A DNA stretch of 64,000 nt from Bacteroides congonensis (GTDB lineage Bacteria; Bacteroidota; Bacteroidia; Bacteroidales; Bacteroidaceae): NCBI RefSeq assembly GCF_900130125.1, contig NZ_FQXY01000011.1:1178001-1242000 (forward strand), given 5' to 3'. The first letter of the stretch is position 1. Each line of letters starts with the position of its first letter. Below are positions 43,836-52,828 of the stretch, piece after piece. The position numbers and the translations under genes were made by a program. The notes beneath the pieces were generated by a model. That model did not search any database, was not told where the DNA came from, and saw only the letters and a program-made list of their open reading frames with translations.

Positions 43836-44747
43836 GTGCAAAGTGTGCTTAAGCAAGACTATAGTCATTGGGAACTGATATTGGTTGATGATGGCAGTTC
43901 GGATGAAAGCCCCTCTATATGCGATGCTTATGCTGCCCAGAATGTAAGAATACGTGTTATTCATCAGAAAAATGCTGGATCTGGTGCCGCACGTAATAAA
44001 GGTATGGAGACTGCTAAAGGTGATTATCTTTGTTTCTTGGATAGTGATGACTATCTTACGTCTAACGGTGTCTCAGGATTGGTTGCTGGTGCTTTGAAAT
44101 TTCCTTATGCAAACTATATTAAGGGTGACTATGTGTTGTCTAATAAGATAGATGTAGTTGACCATATCTGTTTGAGACGATATCCATATAGTTATACAGT
44201 GTATACTGGACCAGAGTTCTTGCGTACCATCATACACAAACATGCGTATACAATTGGAACGCTATATGAAGTAGAGTACTTAAGGAAATATAATATAACT
44301 TGGCCTGAAGGTATATTCATGAATGAGGATCAAGTATTTACGCTTCGTTACTGCTTGCATGGTTATGGAGTACATGTACAGCACGTTTCTTATGTGGTGA
44401 GACGTGATGAACAGAATGAAAATTCATTGTCTAATACTATAGATTATCGTAAGTTGCTGGGTATGATAAAAGTAATAGAATACGATAGAGTTTGTGCTTT
44501 AATGTCGAATGATAGTACATACATTAAGGAGGCTAACGATTGGCAATGGATGATACACTGCGGTAGCATTGCTTTAGTAAGACGTGTTGAATGTGCTAAA
44601 CGCATGGAGGTGCTAAATGCGATGCGTAAGTCTTTAGGTCGTATTGCTATAAAGAAGACTTCATTAAAGAACACTATATACACTAGTTTGTACAATTATG
44701 CCCCTTGGTTGCTGGTTTGGTTGATGAACTGTGTATCACGTAAATAG
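43836..44747 (+). CDS. Glycosyltransferase family 2, normal start lost
   Basis: The reading frame encodes a GT2 enzyme: LILVDDGSSDES, CFLDSDDYL, MNEDQVFTLRYCLHG. The first strand of the GT-A fold (KLISIITPVYNAEKYLDDC) is encoded in frame upstream, at 43779-43835, but no ATG, GTG or TTG precedes it. An in-frame TAG stands at 43771-43772-adjacent codon 43770-43772, directly before DSKLISII. The first usable codon is the GTG at 43836, which would drop that strand and probably the nucleotide-binding site. Either the start codon was mutated (the gene is then dead), or a rare start such as ATA/ATT is used, or the assembly has an error. Confidence 0.7.
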   Translation: MQSVLKQDYSHWELILVDDGSSDESPSICDAYAAQNVRIRVIHQKNAGSGAARNKGMETAKGDYLCFLDSDDYLTSNGVSGLVAGALKFPYANYIKGDYVLSNKIDVVDHICLRRYPYSYTVYTGPEFLRTIIHKHAYTIGTLYEVEYLRKYNITWPEGIFMNEDQVFTLRYCLHGYGVHVQHVSYVVRRDEQNENSLSNTIDYRKLLGMIKVIEYDRVCALMSNDSTYIKEANDWQWMIHCGSIALVRRVECAKRMEVLNAMRKSLGRIAIKKTSLKNTIYTSLYNYAPWLLVWLMNCVSRK

Positions 44748-44752
44748 GGTAT

Positions 44753-45319
44753 ATGCTTAAACTATTAATAACCGACTTCGACGGCACTCTCGTTGATACC
44801 TTCGAGGCCAACCTATTAGCCTACCAGCAAGCATTTGCTGAGGTGGGCTTGACGCTAACTACCGACGAGTATTCCCGTTGCTACGGTCTGCGTTTCGATG
44901 TCTTCATGCAGGCTATGGGCGTGTTCGATAAAGAAACGGCTACGAAGATAAAAGAAGCGAAAGCAGCTGTATACCCACAGCATTTCGATGCGCTCAGAGT
45001 AAATAAGGCATTGGCACAACTACTCCTCACTTTCCGCAAGAGCGGAGGTAAGATAGCAGTGGCATCAACTGCACGCGAGAAGAATTTGATGGCTGCTCTG
45101 AAGCATATTGGCATGGCGGACTGCTGGGACTATATCGTGGCAGGTGAACAGGTGCCAGTGGGTAAGCCCGATCCATTTATATACACGCATGTGCTGCAAC
45201 ACTTCGATATCTCAGCTAATGAAGCTATGGCTTTCGAGGATTCCCCTGTGGGCATGGCGGCGGCGGAACGAGCAGGACTGCAGTATATGCAAATAACAGA
45301 AGCATTTTATGGAAATTGA
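44753..45319 (+). CDS. HAD-superfamily phosphatase or phosphomutase
   Basis: 188 residues. Motif I is ITDFDGTLVDTFEAN (nucleophile Asp near 8), motif II IAVASTAR, motif III near VGKPDPFIY and motif IV AFEDSPVGMAAA. This is the beta-phosphoglucomutase/phosphoglycolate phosphatase type. It overlaps the kinase gene by 11 bases and lies between two nucleotidyltransferase-like domains, so it probably processes a sugar phosphate for the same precursor. Substrate unknown. Confidence 0.85.
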   Translation: MLKLLITDFDGTLVDTFEANLLAYQQAFAEVGLTLTTDEYSRCYGLRFDVFMQAMGVFDKETATKIKEAKAAVYPQHFDALRVNKALAQLLLTFRKSGGKIAVASTAREKNLMAALKHIGMADCWDYIVAGEQVPVGKPDPFIYTHVLQHFDISANEAMAFEDSPVGMAAAERAGLQYMQITEAFYGN

Positions 45320-46910
45320 AGTAAAAGGACATAGCGGTTGCCAGATTGATGTGGTGAACGACACCGATGGTAAGGTATATGTGTATAAATCGACTGCCGA
45401 CCCTAAGTATTTACAACGCTTGGCGTTACAAGCCGAGAAGCAGCAGGTGGCGGCCAAAACAAAGCACCAGCATATTCGTGTGCCGGGGATTTTTGCGATC
45501 AAGCGTACCGATAAGACCACGATTGTGAAGATGGAGTACGTCTACTCACGCAACTTTATCGAGTTCTTCGAGCAGGCTGGTTTTGAGCAGGTCAACTACC
45601 TTATTGCCGCCCTCAAGTCGTTTGTGGAGTGGGAGATATCACAGTGCGAAATGACCACTGTGAGTGCCGATGTCTTTCGCACAAAGTTCGCGGAGATTGC
45701 AGAAAAGGTATCGGTCAACCCTCTTTATAAGGGTAACGAACAGATTGCTGATGTCATGCAGTGTGCCGAAAAGGTTTTTGATGAGTTGGCCGACCTCACG
45801 ATTCCAGTGGGCACCTGCCATGGTGACCTCACTTTTAGCAACATCCTCTTCAATGGTAACAACTACTACCTTATCGACTTTCTTGATAGTTTCATTGAGA
45901 CGCCCTTGCAGGACATAGTGAAGCTTCGTCAAGACACCCGTTACCGTTGGTCGCAACTTATGTATACGAAAGAGTATGATGCTATGCGCTTGGGTATTGT
46001 GCTGGACAAGATAGATGCGGCCATTGATGCGCATTTCTCTGCACATTATGACTGGTATCGTCAGTATATCAATGTGATGCAGCTCATGAATATGTTGCGC
46101 ATTCTGCCCTATGCCCATGAAGAAAAGGTGGTGCAGTATTTGGTCAATGTACTCAGCAGCCTTGTTGATAAGGGACAAGGGACGGGAGATAAAGGACATG
46201 GGACAAGGAATAAGAGGCAGGAGTTTAGAGATATGGGACAGCGTACACTGATTATGCCCATTGCCTCCAACAAACCCGACTATGCCTATCGTATGCCTCG
46301 CGTGTTTCAGATGGCAGAGGATGGCACTATGATGTGTATACATGCTTTGCTGAGTCTTGACTTGACAAAGTATGATCATATCTATATCACTACACTTCGT
46401 ACTTTGGACGAGCGCTACTCCATCGGTGAGATGCTTCGCTTGCAGTTTAAGATTAAAGGAATTCAGAATGCCGAGGTCGTGGTGCTCGATGAACCTACAA
46501 CTTCGCAGCCTGAGACTATCTACCGCACCATCCAGCAGAAGCAGATAATAGGTAGCATCTTCATTAAGGATGCTGACTGCAATTTCGTTGGTGAAGATAC
46601 AAAAGATAATGCCATTGTCGTCTATCCCCTAGAGCAACTCGACTGGGTGAACCCCAAGAATAAGAGTTATGTGAATGTGGATGATCAGTACTACATCACC
46701 AATATTATAGAGAAACGAATCGTGAGTCATTACTTCACTGCCGGCGGCTATAGTTTTGCCGATGTTACCACTTTCTGTCGTTATTACGAACGTTTCGCAG
46801 GACAAAAAGGTCTCTACCTCTCACACTTGATTTACACCATGCTCCTCGATCAACATACCTTCCGCCCTGTGATGGCTAAGGCATATGAGGATTTTGAATT
46901 CAAATATTAA
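45309..46910 (+). CDS. Fusion of a choline-kinase/APH-like kinase and a nucleotidyltransferase-like domain
   Basis: 533 residues. Residues about 1-285 form an aminoglycoside-phosphotransferase/choline-kinase-like domain, with catalytic GTCHGDLTFSNILF and the metal site YYLIDFLDSF. A linker of about 25 residues (DKGQGTGDKGHGTRNKRQ) is encoded by a heptanucleotide repeat. Residues about 315-533 resemble the nucleotidyltransferase at 42963: TLIMPIASNKPDY, IFIKDADCNF, a later GGYSFADVTTFCRYYER, and LYLSHLIYTMLLDQ, but the G-x-G-x-R-F loop is missing. It may phosphorylate a sugar or alcohol and help activate it. Substrate unknown. Confidence 0.7.
   Translation: MEIEVKGHSGCQIDVVNDTDGKVYVYKSTADPKYLQRLALQAEKQQVAAKTKHQHIRVPGIFAIKRTDKTTIVKMEYVYSRNFIEFFEQAGFEQVNYLIAALKSFVEWEISQCEMTTVSADVFRTKFAEIAEKVSVNPLYKGNEQIADVMQCAEKVFDELADLTIPVGTCHGDLTFSNILFNGNNYYLIDFLDSFIETPLQDIVKLRQDTRYRWSQLMYTKEYDAMRLGIVLDKIDAAIDAHFSAHYDWYRQYINVMQLMNMLRILPYAHEEKVVQYLVNVLSSLVDKGQGTGDKGHGTRNKRQEFRDMGQRTLIMPIASNKPDYAYRMPRVFQMAEDGTMMCIHALLSLDLTKYDHIYITTLRTLDERYSIGEMLRLQFKIKGIQNAEVVVLDEPTTSQPETIYRTIQQKQIIGSIFIKDADCNFVGEDTKDNAIVVYPLEQLDWVNPKNKSYVNVDDQYYITNIIEKRIVSHYFTAGGYSFADVTTFCRYYERFAGQKGLYLSHLIYTMLLDQHTFRPVMAKAYEDFEFKY
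46165..46241 (+). repeat. Heptanucleotide repeat, eleven units, at a domain junction
   Basis: 77 bases divide into 7-base units TTGATAA, GGGACAA, GGGACGG, GAGATAA, AGGACAT, GGGACAA, GGAATAA, GAGGCAG, GAGTTTA, GAGATAT, GGGACAG. It encodes the linker between the kinase and the nucleotidyltransferase-like domain. Confidence 0.7.
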
Positions 46911-46919
46911 GCACGGAAT

Positions 46920-47909
46920 ATGGCTGCCGTACAACATATAATTTTCGACAGAGACAAGACGCAAATCATCAAGGGAATCGCTATTTTGACAATGATTATC
47001 CATCATTGCATAGCTATTCCTACAGGTTCTACATTACTCGACATGTTTGGAGCTTCGATGAAAATATGTATCTCGTACTTCACCTTTCTGATTGGTTTTG
47101 GCTATGCTTTCTCTAAGCAGAGAACTATAGCTGGTGGGTTGCATCGTGCTTTTAAACTACTGGTACAGTTTTGGCTGTTGCTCATCCCTGTGTTTATTCC
47201 TCTGTATGTAATAGGGGGTGGAAAATTAACGGTGTATCAAATTATTACAAATATGTTTGGCTTAGAATCTAACTTGCATCATTTTAGTTGGTATCTCTAT
47301 TATTATATCTATGCTATGATTGTAATGCCATTTGCTTCAAAAACGATGGATAGATGGGGATGGAAAGCCTTAATAGGTGTGATTGTTTTTAGTTTTGTGT
47401 TGGAGTGTAGTGTACATATTATTCCTAATTGGACTGATAACATCTTCACTCAAGCAGCCTTTGATTGTTTTTTTAACTCACCATTATTGTTTTTGGGATA
47501 CTACATGGCACGTTACAATAGTTATAGACGCATAAATCTTACAAAGAAGCATACCTTACCATTGGTTCTGCTCTTTGTAGTAGTGATTGCTGCAGTAATT
47601 TATAAACGAGTTGTAGTCGGTTTTATGCTTGACTTTATATATATCCCATTAATCCTGCTCTCAGTACTAGGTATCTTCACATTATATAAATTGGAGATAG
47701 TTCGCAAGGTACTGATGCACTTTGGTGATATGTCGATGCCCATGTGGTTTATTCATGCTTTGTTCATAATGCCTTTGGTTACTGCTTATTGGGTAAATTA
47801 CATTGTAGGTAGTAATCCTTGGTTGAAATTTGTAATAGTTGTACCATTATCTTATTTGTTAGCTTTTTTATATGACAAGTTGACAAGACCGATTGTAAAA
47901 CGAATATAG
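46920..47909 (+). CDS. Membrane acyltransferase, family 3
   Basis: 329 residues with about ten hydrophobic helices. The opening DKTQIIKGIAILTMIIHHCIAIPTG carries the family's catalytic His region. C-terminal SMPMWFIHALFIMPLV is the second conserved block. Second acyltransferase of the locus, likely O-acetylating a sugar. It lies 9 bases after the kinase fusion gene. Confidence 0.8.
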   Translation: MAAVQHIIFDRDKTQIIKGIAILTMIIHHCIAIPTGSTLLDMFGASMKICISYFTFLIGFGYAFSKQRTIAGGLHRAFKLLVQFWLLLIPVFIPLYVIGGGKLTVYQIITNMFGLESNLHHFSWYLYYYIYAMIVMPFASKTMDRWGWKALIGVIVFSFVLECSVHIIPNWTDNIFTQAAFDCFFNSPLLFLGYYMARYNSYRRINLTKKHTLPLVLLFVVVIAAVIYKRVVVGFMLDFIYIPLILLSVLGIFTLYKLEIVRKVLMHFGDMSMPMWFIHALFIMPLVTAYWVNYIVGSNPWLKFVIVVPLSYLLAFLYDKLTRPIVKRI

Positions 47910-47916
47910 TTTATTA

Positions 47917-49050
47917 ATGATTGCTGAATTCTATCAAAGTTTTTTCTTAGTAATATTGTTTTTTTTGTCAGTATCTGTTGTTAATAAGAATAATTCATCA
48001 TTGTGCTATTATGGTGGTGATGGCATAATCTCTACCAATAAACAGAGCAAGCTTTTAATGTGGGGTGTTGTTCTGTTTATTGGACTACGACCTGTTCATA
48101 CTGTATTCGCAGATACAATAGGGTATGTTATGCGTTATGAAAACGAGATTGCCATGCCTGCTTCATGGAATGAAGTTTATTATTCTGAAGATATAAGAAA
48201 TGAGTGGTTATGGCATTTTATATTAATGGCTTGTGCTAGGTTGGGTTTACCGTCATGGGGTTGGCTGACAATTGTGGCTTTGGGTTATGTTGGTTTTGCT
48301 TTATGGGGTATCAAGAGAATTTTTCAGGCAAATCATACTTATATTGCTTTCCTCTTTTTCATTAGTGCGTTTAGTTTTTTTTCTTATGCAGTCAATGGAT
48401 TGCGAAATGGGTTGTCATTTAGTGTAGTCATATTGGCTTTAACTTATTTAGACGATAATAAACGAGATCTGATAAAGTTTGGAATATTGTCTTTTATTGC
48501 ATACAATATACATCATACTGCACTTTTACCTCTTGCTTGTATGGCAATCTCTCATTTTGGGTTAAAGAGTAATAAAATTGCATTTTATGTATGGTTTCTT
48601 TCAATTCCTGTATCATTGTTTGCACATAGTTTCTTTGAGGCAATACTGATTGATTTAGCCCCAGATGATAGGTTGGCGGATAATTTATCGGCTCAGTATT
48701 CTGGTAGTATTGATTCAGGTTTCTCTCGTTCGGGCTTTAGATGGGACTTCTTGTTGTATAGTGTTATGCCTATAATTTTATCATATTTTGTTGTATTCAA
48801 AAACAATGTAACCGATAAAACGTATACGCTTTTATTAAATACATATTTGCTTTGTAATGCGTTCTGGATCCTTGTTATTAGAGCATCTTTCTCAAATAGA
48901 TTTGCATACTTGTCTTGGTTTATTTATCCGATTGTGCTAGCTTATCCTCTATTAGAATTAGATTTTACCGAAAATCAAAGAAAATGGATATCGAATATAT
49001 TGCTGGCTCATTTAGGATTTACAGCTTTTATGCATTTTATATTCTATTGA
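47917..49050 (+). CDS. EpsG-family polysaccharide polymerase (Wzy-like)
   Basis: 377 residues, about 10-11 membrane helices. VLFIGLRPVHTVFADTIGYVMRYE near the start and FSYAVNGLRNGLSFSVVILAL in the middle (the N-G-L-R-x-G-L/x motif) match the EpsG group. It would join flipped repeat units at the periplasmic face. It is the only polymerase candidate in the locus. Confidence 0.85.
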   Translation: MIAEFYQSFFLVILFFLSVSVVNKNNSSLCYYGGDGIISTNKQSKLLMWGVVLFIGLRPVHTVFADTIGYVMRYENEIAMPASWNEVYYSEDIRNEWLWHFILMACARLGLPSWGWLTIVALGYVGFALWGIKRIFQANHTYIAFLFFISAFSFFSYAVNGLRNGLSFSVVILALTYLDDNKRDLIKFGILSFIAYNIHHTALLPLACMAISHFGLKSNKIAFYVWFLSIPVSLFAHSFFEAILIDLAPDDRLADNLSAQYSGSIDSGFSRSGFRWDFLLYSVMPIILSYFVVFKNNVTDKTYTLLLNTYLLCNAFWILVIRASFSNRFAYLSWFIYPIVLAYPLLELDFTENQRKWISNILLAHLGFTAFMHFIFY

Positions 49051-49053
49051 ATT

Positions 49054-49857
49054 ATGAAAAAGAAACCTCGTATAAGCGTAATTATTGGCATATACAATTG
49101 TGCCTCTACTCTGGCAGAAGCGTTAGATTCGATGTATGCGCAGACGTATCAGGACTTTAAACTGATATTGTGCGACGATGGGTCAAAGGACAATACATTT
49201 GAAGTGGCAGCGGAATATGCAGAAAAGCATGATAATATTTTGCTGATAAAGAACTCATACAATAAAGGACTTAATGCCACGTTGAATCACTGTTTGGAGC
49301 ATGCGGACACTGAGTTTGTAGCTCGTATGGATGGTGATGACAGGTCGTTGCCTCATAGATTTGAGAAGGAGGTGAAGTTTTTGGATGAGCATCCAGAGTA
49401 TGCTATTGTTAGTGGTCCGATGCATTACTTTGACGAGCAAGGTGTGTTTATGAAGGGTAAGGGTAAGGGCATTGTGACAAAGCAAGATTTTATTGCGGGT
49501 ACTCCTTTTTGTCATGCACCTTGTATGGTGCGGAAAGAGGCATACGATAAGGTGGACGGATATACAGTTGACCCTAAACTGTTGCGTGTTGAAGACTACC
49601 ATTTATGGTTCAAAATGTATGCAGCAGGATATAAGGGATATATGCTAGAGGAGCCAATCTATGAGATGCGAGATAGTCGCGATGCTGTGGCTCGCAGAAC
49701 GTTTAAGAGTAGGTTGAATGAAGCTTATGTGAAATATATAGGGTATAAGATGATTGGGTTACCTTGGTGGACGCAAGTTTATTGCTTAGTGCCAATTATC
49801 AAGGGATTAATACCAAATAAGGTATATAAATGGCTGCATAAAAGAATACAACATTAA
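49054..49857 (+). CDS. Glycosyltransferase family 2
   Basis: 267 residues. GT-A core: ISVIIGIYNCASTLAEALDSM, LILCDDGSKDNT, FVARMDGDDRSLPHR (D-G-D-D metal site), and HAPCMVRKEAYDKVDGY. It starts 3 bases after the EpsG-like gene. Adds one capsule sugar; donor unknown. Confidence 0.9.
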   Translation: MKKKPRISVIIGIYNCASTLAEALDSMYAQTYQDFKLILCDDGSKDNTFEVAAEYAEKHDNILLIKNSYNKGLNATLNHCLEHADTEFVARMDGDDRSLPHRFEKEVKFLDEHPEYAIVSGPMHYFDEQGVFMKGKGKGIVTKQDFIAGTPFCHAPCMVRKEAYDKVDGYTVDPKLLRVEDYHLWFKMYAAGYKGYMLEEPIYEMRDSRDAVARRTFKSRLNEAYVKYIGYKMIGLPWWTQVYCLVPIIKGLIPNKVYKWLHKRIQH

Positions 49858-49869
49858 ATATTAAAATCT

Positions 49870-51006
49870 ATGTCAAAAAAGAAAATATGTTTTGTGGTAG
49901 CAGTACCAGGGACTGCAGAAGCTTTTTTGCGTGATCACATAAAAGCACTGCGTGAGGACTATGATGTCTTTCTGGCAGGCAATATCAATAGCGAGAAGGA
50001 TGTTGAGATGCTTGACCTTACAGGGTGGAGGCAGATCTGCATCTTAAGACCTATGTCATTAAGTAGTGATCTGAAAGCTGTTCTTCAGCTTTCTGCTTAT
50101 TTTAAAAAGATGAAGTTTGATGCTGTACATTCGGTGACTCCGAAGGCGGGTCTGGTATGTGCATTGGCAGGTTTCTTTGCGGAGGTGCCAATTCGTATAC
50201 ACATTTTCACAGGACAAGTGTGGGCCACTCGCACAGGTTTCATACGCTGGATGCTGAAGTCGGTCGATAAACTCATAGCAAAGTTGAATACCCATATTTT
50301 GGTGGATGGTGGTTCGCAGAAAAACTATCTTGTTAAGAATGGTGTAATCAAGGCAGATAAAGGTCAGGTACTTGGTGATGGTTCAATTAGTGGAGTTAAT
50401 CTTGACCGATTCAATCCGCTTGTAGAGACTCGCATGGCTGTTCGCAAGGAGCTTGGTATAAGCGATAATAAGATTGTATTTGTGCTAATGGGGCGTTTGA
50501 ATCATGACAAGGGCTTATACGAACTTCTTCCAGCTTTTGATAGGTTAGCAGCAGAGAATAAGAATGTTTTTTTGCTTATGTTCGGTAGTGACGAAGAGAA
50601 TGTTGCAGCAACCTTTGGCAACTATAAACATTTGAACAGAGACAACTTCTTGTACTATGGGATTACTTGTGCACCTCAACGCATGTTACAGGCTGCAGAT
50701 GTATTCGTGTTGCCTACTTATCGTGAGGGGTTTGGAAGCAGCGTAATTGAGGCGGCATGCTTAAGGCTGCCTACCATCACCAGTGATGCTTATGGCGTGT
50801 TGGATGCAAGTGTGCCTGGGGTAACAGGCTTGCAATGTAAGATTGGTGATGTAGAATCGCTTTATGTTTGCATGAAGGAACTGGCTGATGATACTGACAA
50901 GCGCAAAGCTATGGGCGCTGCAGGCAGAAAGAGGGTACAAGAAAAGTTTGCTGGTGCTGTAGTAGTGTGTCATTGGAAAGAGTTTTACGATAGATTGCTT
51001 AAATAA
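49870..51006 (+). CDS. Glycosyltransferase family 4
   Basis: 378 residues, GT-B fold. KICFVVAVPGTAEAFLRDHI at the start, HSVTPKAGLVCALAG, then VFVLMGRLNHDKGLYELLPAF and VLPTYREGFGSSVIEAACLRLPTI in the donor domain. Similar proteins (PglA-like) often add the second sugar to an initiating diamino or amino-deoxy sugar, which would fit the WcfS-like transferase encoded downstream; this is inference. Confidence 0.88.
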   Translation: MSKKKICFVVAVPGTAEAFLRDHIKALREDYDVFLAGNINSEKDVEMLDLTGWRQICILRPMSLSSDLKAVLQLSAYFKKMKFDAVHSVTPKAGLVCALAGFFAEVPIRIHIFTGQVWATRTGFIRWMLKSVDKLIAKLNTHILVDGGSQKNYLVKNGVIKADKGQVLGDGSISGVNLDRFNPLVETRMAVRKELGISDNKIVFVLMGRLNHDKGLYELLPAFDRLAAENKNVFLLMFGSDEENVAATFGNYKHLNRDNFLYYGITCAPQRMLQAADVFVLPTYREGFGSSVIEAACLRLPTITSDAYGVLDASVPGVTGLQCKIGDVESLYVCMKELADDTDKRKAMGAAGRKRVQEKFAGAVVVCHWKEFYDRLLK

Positions 51007-51008
51007 AA

Positions 51009-51750
51009 ATGGGGGATAATCCTGCGGAGACTGTGCTGAACAATGTGCGAGGTATGCAGATTATTGCAGACTTGGCTGTAAAGTATGGGACGAAGAAATT
51101 AGTGATGGTGAGTACCGATAAGGCTGTCAACTCAACTAACGTTATGGGTTGTAGCAAGCGTATTTGTGAAATGTACTCTCAGTTGCTCAATAATGAGCAG
51201 ACAGGAATACAATTCGTAACGACTCGTTTTGGAAATGTATTGAGTTCTAATGGAAGCGTAATTCCTATTTTCAAGGAGCAGCTCAAAATTGGTGCTCCAT
51301 TGGCTATTACGCATCCAGATATTATCCGCTACTTCATGCTGATACCAGAGACCTGTAGATTGGTTTGCAGGTTGGTACGATGGGGAATGGTGGCGAGAGT
51401 TTCGTATTCGATATCGGGAAGCCTGTGATGATTTCTGACCTTGCAAAACGCATGATTATGCTCTCTGGTGCTACACATGTGGAGATAAAGTACACTAGTC
51501 TGCGTGATGGCGAGAAACTTTATGAGGAATTGCTCAACAAGGAAGAAAATACCAAGTCTTCATCGCATCCGAAGATTAAACTCGCTGCAGTTCGAGAATT
51601 GAGCTACGCTGAAATATTGGAACAGGTAGCAGAGTTTGTGCGCATCATTAAGGATGGTGCGCAATTATATGGCTATGTGAAGCAGATGAAGGTACTGTGC
51701 TGCTTGAGTTTAAGAGTAGGCATTCGAAATACAAAGTTTGGGATGCTTAA
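51009..51750 (+). pseudogene. Remnant of a second 4,6-dehydratase (CapD/PglF-like) gene
   Basis: Matches the C-terminal 250 or so residues of the dehydratase at 25727 (STDKAVNSTNVMGCSKR, TTRFGNVLSSNGSVIPIFKEQ), starting at about its residue 387, so the whole membrane part and the cofactor loop are missing. One base is lost near 51365, after ETCRLV: the frame continues as QVGTMGNGGESFVFDIGKPV in the next frame. A second shift near 51700 restores LEFKSRHSKYKVWDA and a stop at 51748-51750, matching the PEFKSKNS... end of the intact gene. The product cannot be active. Confidence 0.88.
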
Positions 51751-51807
51751 CGCTTGTGACAGCGTGATAAATAACGATAAAACAACAACTATTCAAAACA
51801 TAATATC

Positions 51808-52827
51808 ATGCAGAAAATTATAATATTTGGAGCGACTGGTAACTTAGGTGCTTATGTTGCACTCCATCTGAAATCAAAAGGATATGATGTGGTGGCTGTG
51901 GGGCATCGCAAAAATGATAATGGATTCTTTGAATCGAAAGGTATGCAGTATCTGTCGGTGGATATAACCAAGCCAAAGGATTTCAAGCAGTTACCTCAGG
52001 AGGGTGTGGACTGCGTGGCTCACTTCGCTGGTGAGTTGCCTTCGCGCTATACGTTCGAACCTGCGAAACTGATTGACAGTATCACCGTTGGTACGCTGAA
52101 TGTACTGGAGTATATGCGTGGGTGTGGTTGCAAGAAAATTATCTTCCCTCAGACTCCTTCGGACATGGCTAACTATCACAACAATGGTAGTGTGATACCT
52201 GTGGATGCGCCTCGTCACTTCCCTTTGACTGGCGACCATGCTATCTATACAATTGCAAAGAATGCTGCGGTGGATTTGATGATTCATTATAAGGCAGAAT
52301 ATGGTATAAAATGGTTTGCACTACGGTTCTTTACTATCTATCAGTATCATCCAAATGCTTATCACTATCGTGACTTCAAGTTCCACTTGATGCCTTATCG
52401 TATGTTGATGAAAAAGGCTGAGAATAGCGAACCTATTGAGATTTGGGGCAACTGTAAGAAGGCAAAGGAGATGGTGTATATCAAGGATTTTGTTCGCGTA
52501 GTGGAGAAGTGTATTGAGTCTGATAAAGAAGGTGGTATGTACAACGTGGGTAATGGGTGGCAGGTATCGCTCGAAGCTCAGATAAAAGGCATCATAGAGG
52601 TGTTTTCTCCCAAGGACAATCCTTCTGAGATTATTTATTGCCCCGAAAAATCTGATCCTTTGGAGAATGCCTTTGATGTGAGCAAGACATTCAGTGAACT
52701 TGATTATAAGCCTGAATTCAGCTACATTGACCAGCTTCGCGACTTTAAGAAAGAAATGGAGGAGGAGCCTATGGCTCAGTTATGGGGCGTAAAGACTGAT
52801 TATCCCAAGAACTGTAAAAATAGATAA
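51808..52827 (+). CDS. NAD-dependent sugar epimerase/dehydratase (extended SDR)
   Basis: 339 residues. The cofactor loop is IIFGATGNLGAYVAL (GxxGxxG) and the catalytic Tyr-x3-Lys is in IYTIAKNAAVD (about 148-152). C-terminal VYIKDFVRVVEKCIE is the usual epimerase substrate region. It makes or modifies an NDP-sugar for the capsule. It begins within the debris after the broken dehydratase and ends one base before the initiating transferase. Exact sugar unknown. Confidence 0.88.
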   Translation: MQKIIIFGATGNLGAYVALHLKSKGYDVVAVGHRKNDNGFFESKGMQYLSVDITKPKDFKQLPQEGVDCVAHFAGELPSRYTFEPAKLIDSITVGTLNVLEYMRGCGCKKIIFPQTPSDMANYHNNGSVIPVDAPRHFPLTGDHAIYTIAKNAAVDLMIHYKAEYGIKWFALRFFTIYQYHPNAYHYRDFKFHLMPYRMLMKKAENSEPIEIWGNCKKAKEMVYIKDFVRVVEKCIESDKEGGMYNVGNGWQVSLEAQIKGIIEVFSPKDNPSEIIYCPEKSDPLENAFDVSKTFSELDYKPEFSYIDQLRDFKKEMEEEPMAQLWGVKTDYPKNCKNR

Positions 52828-52828
52828 G

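Noticed and set aside
45639..46379. 246-codon minus-strand frame opposite the kinase fusion gene
   Set aside because: The plus strand has catalytic kinase motifs; the antisense frame is rich in His and Ile with no pattern.
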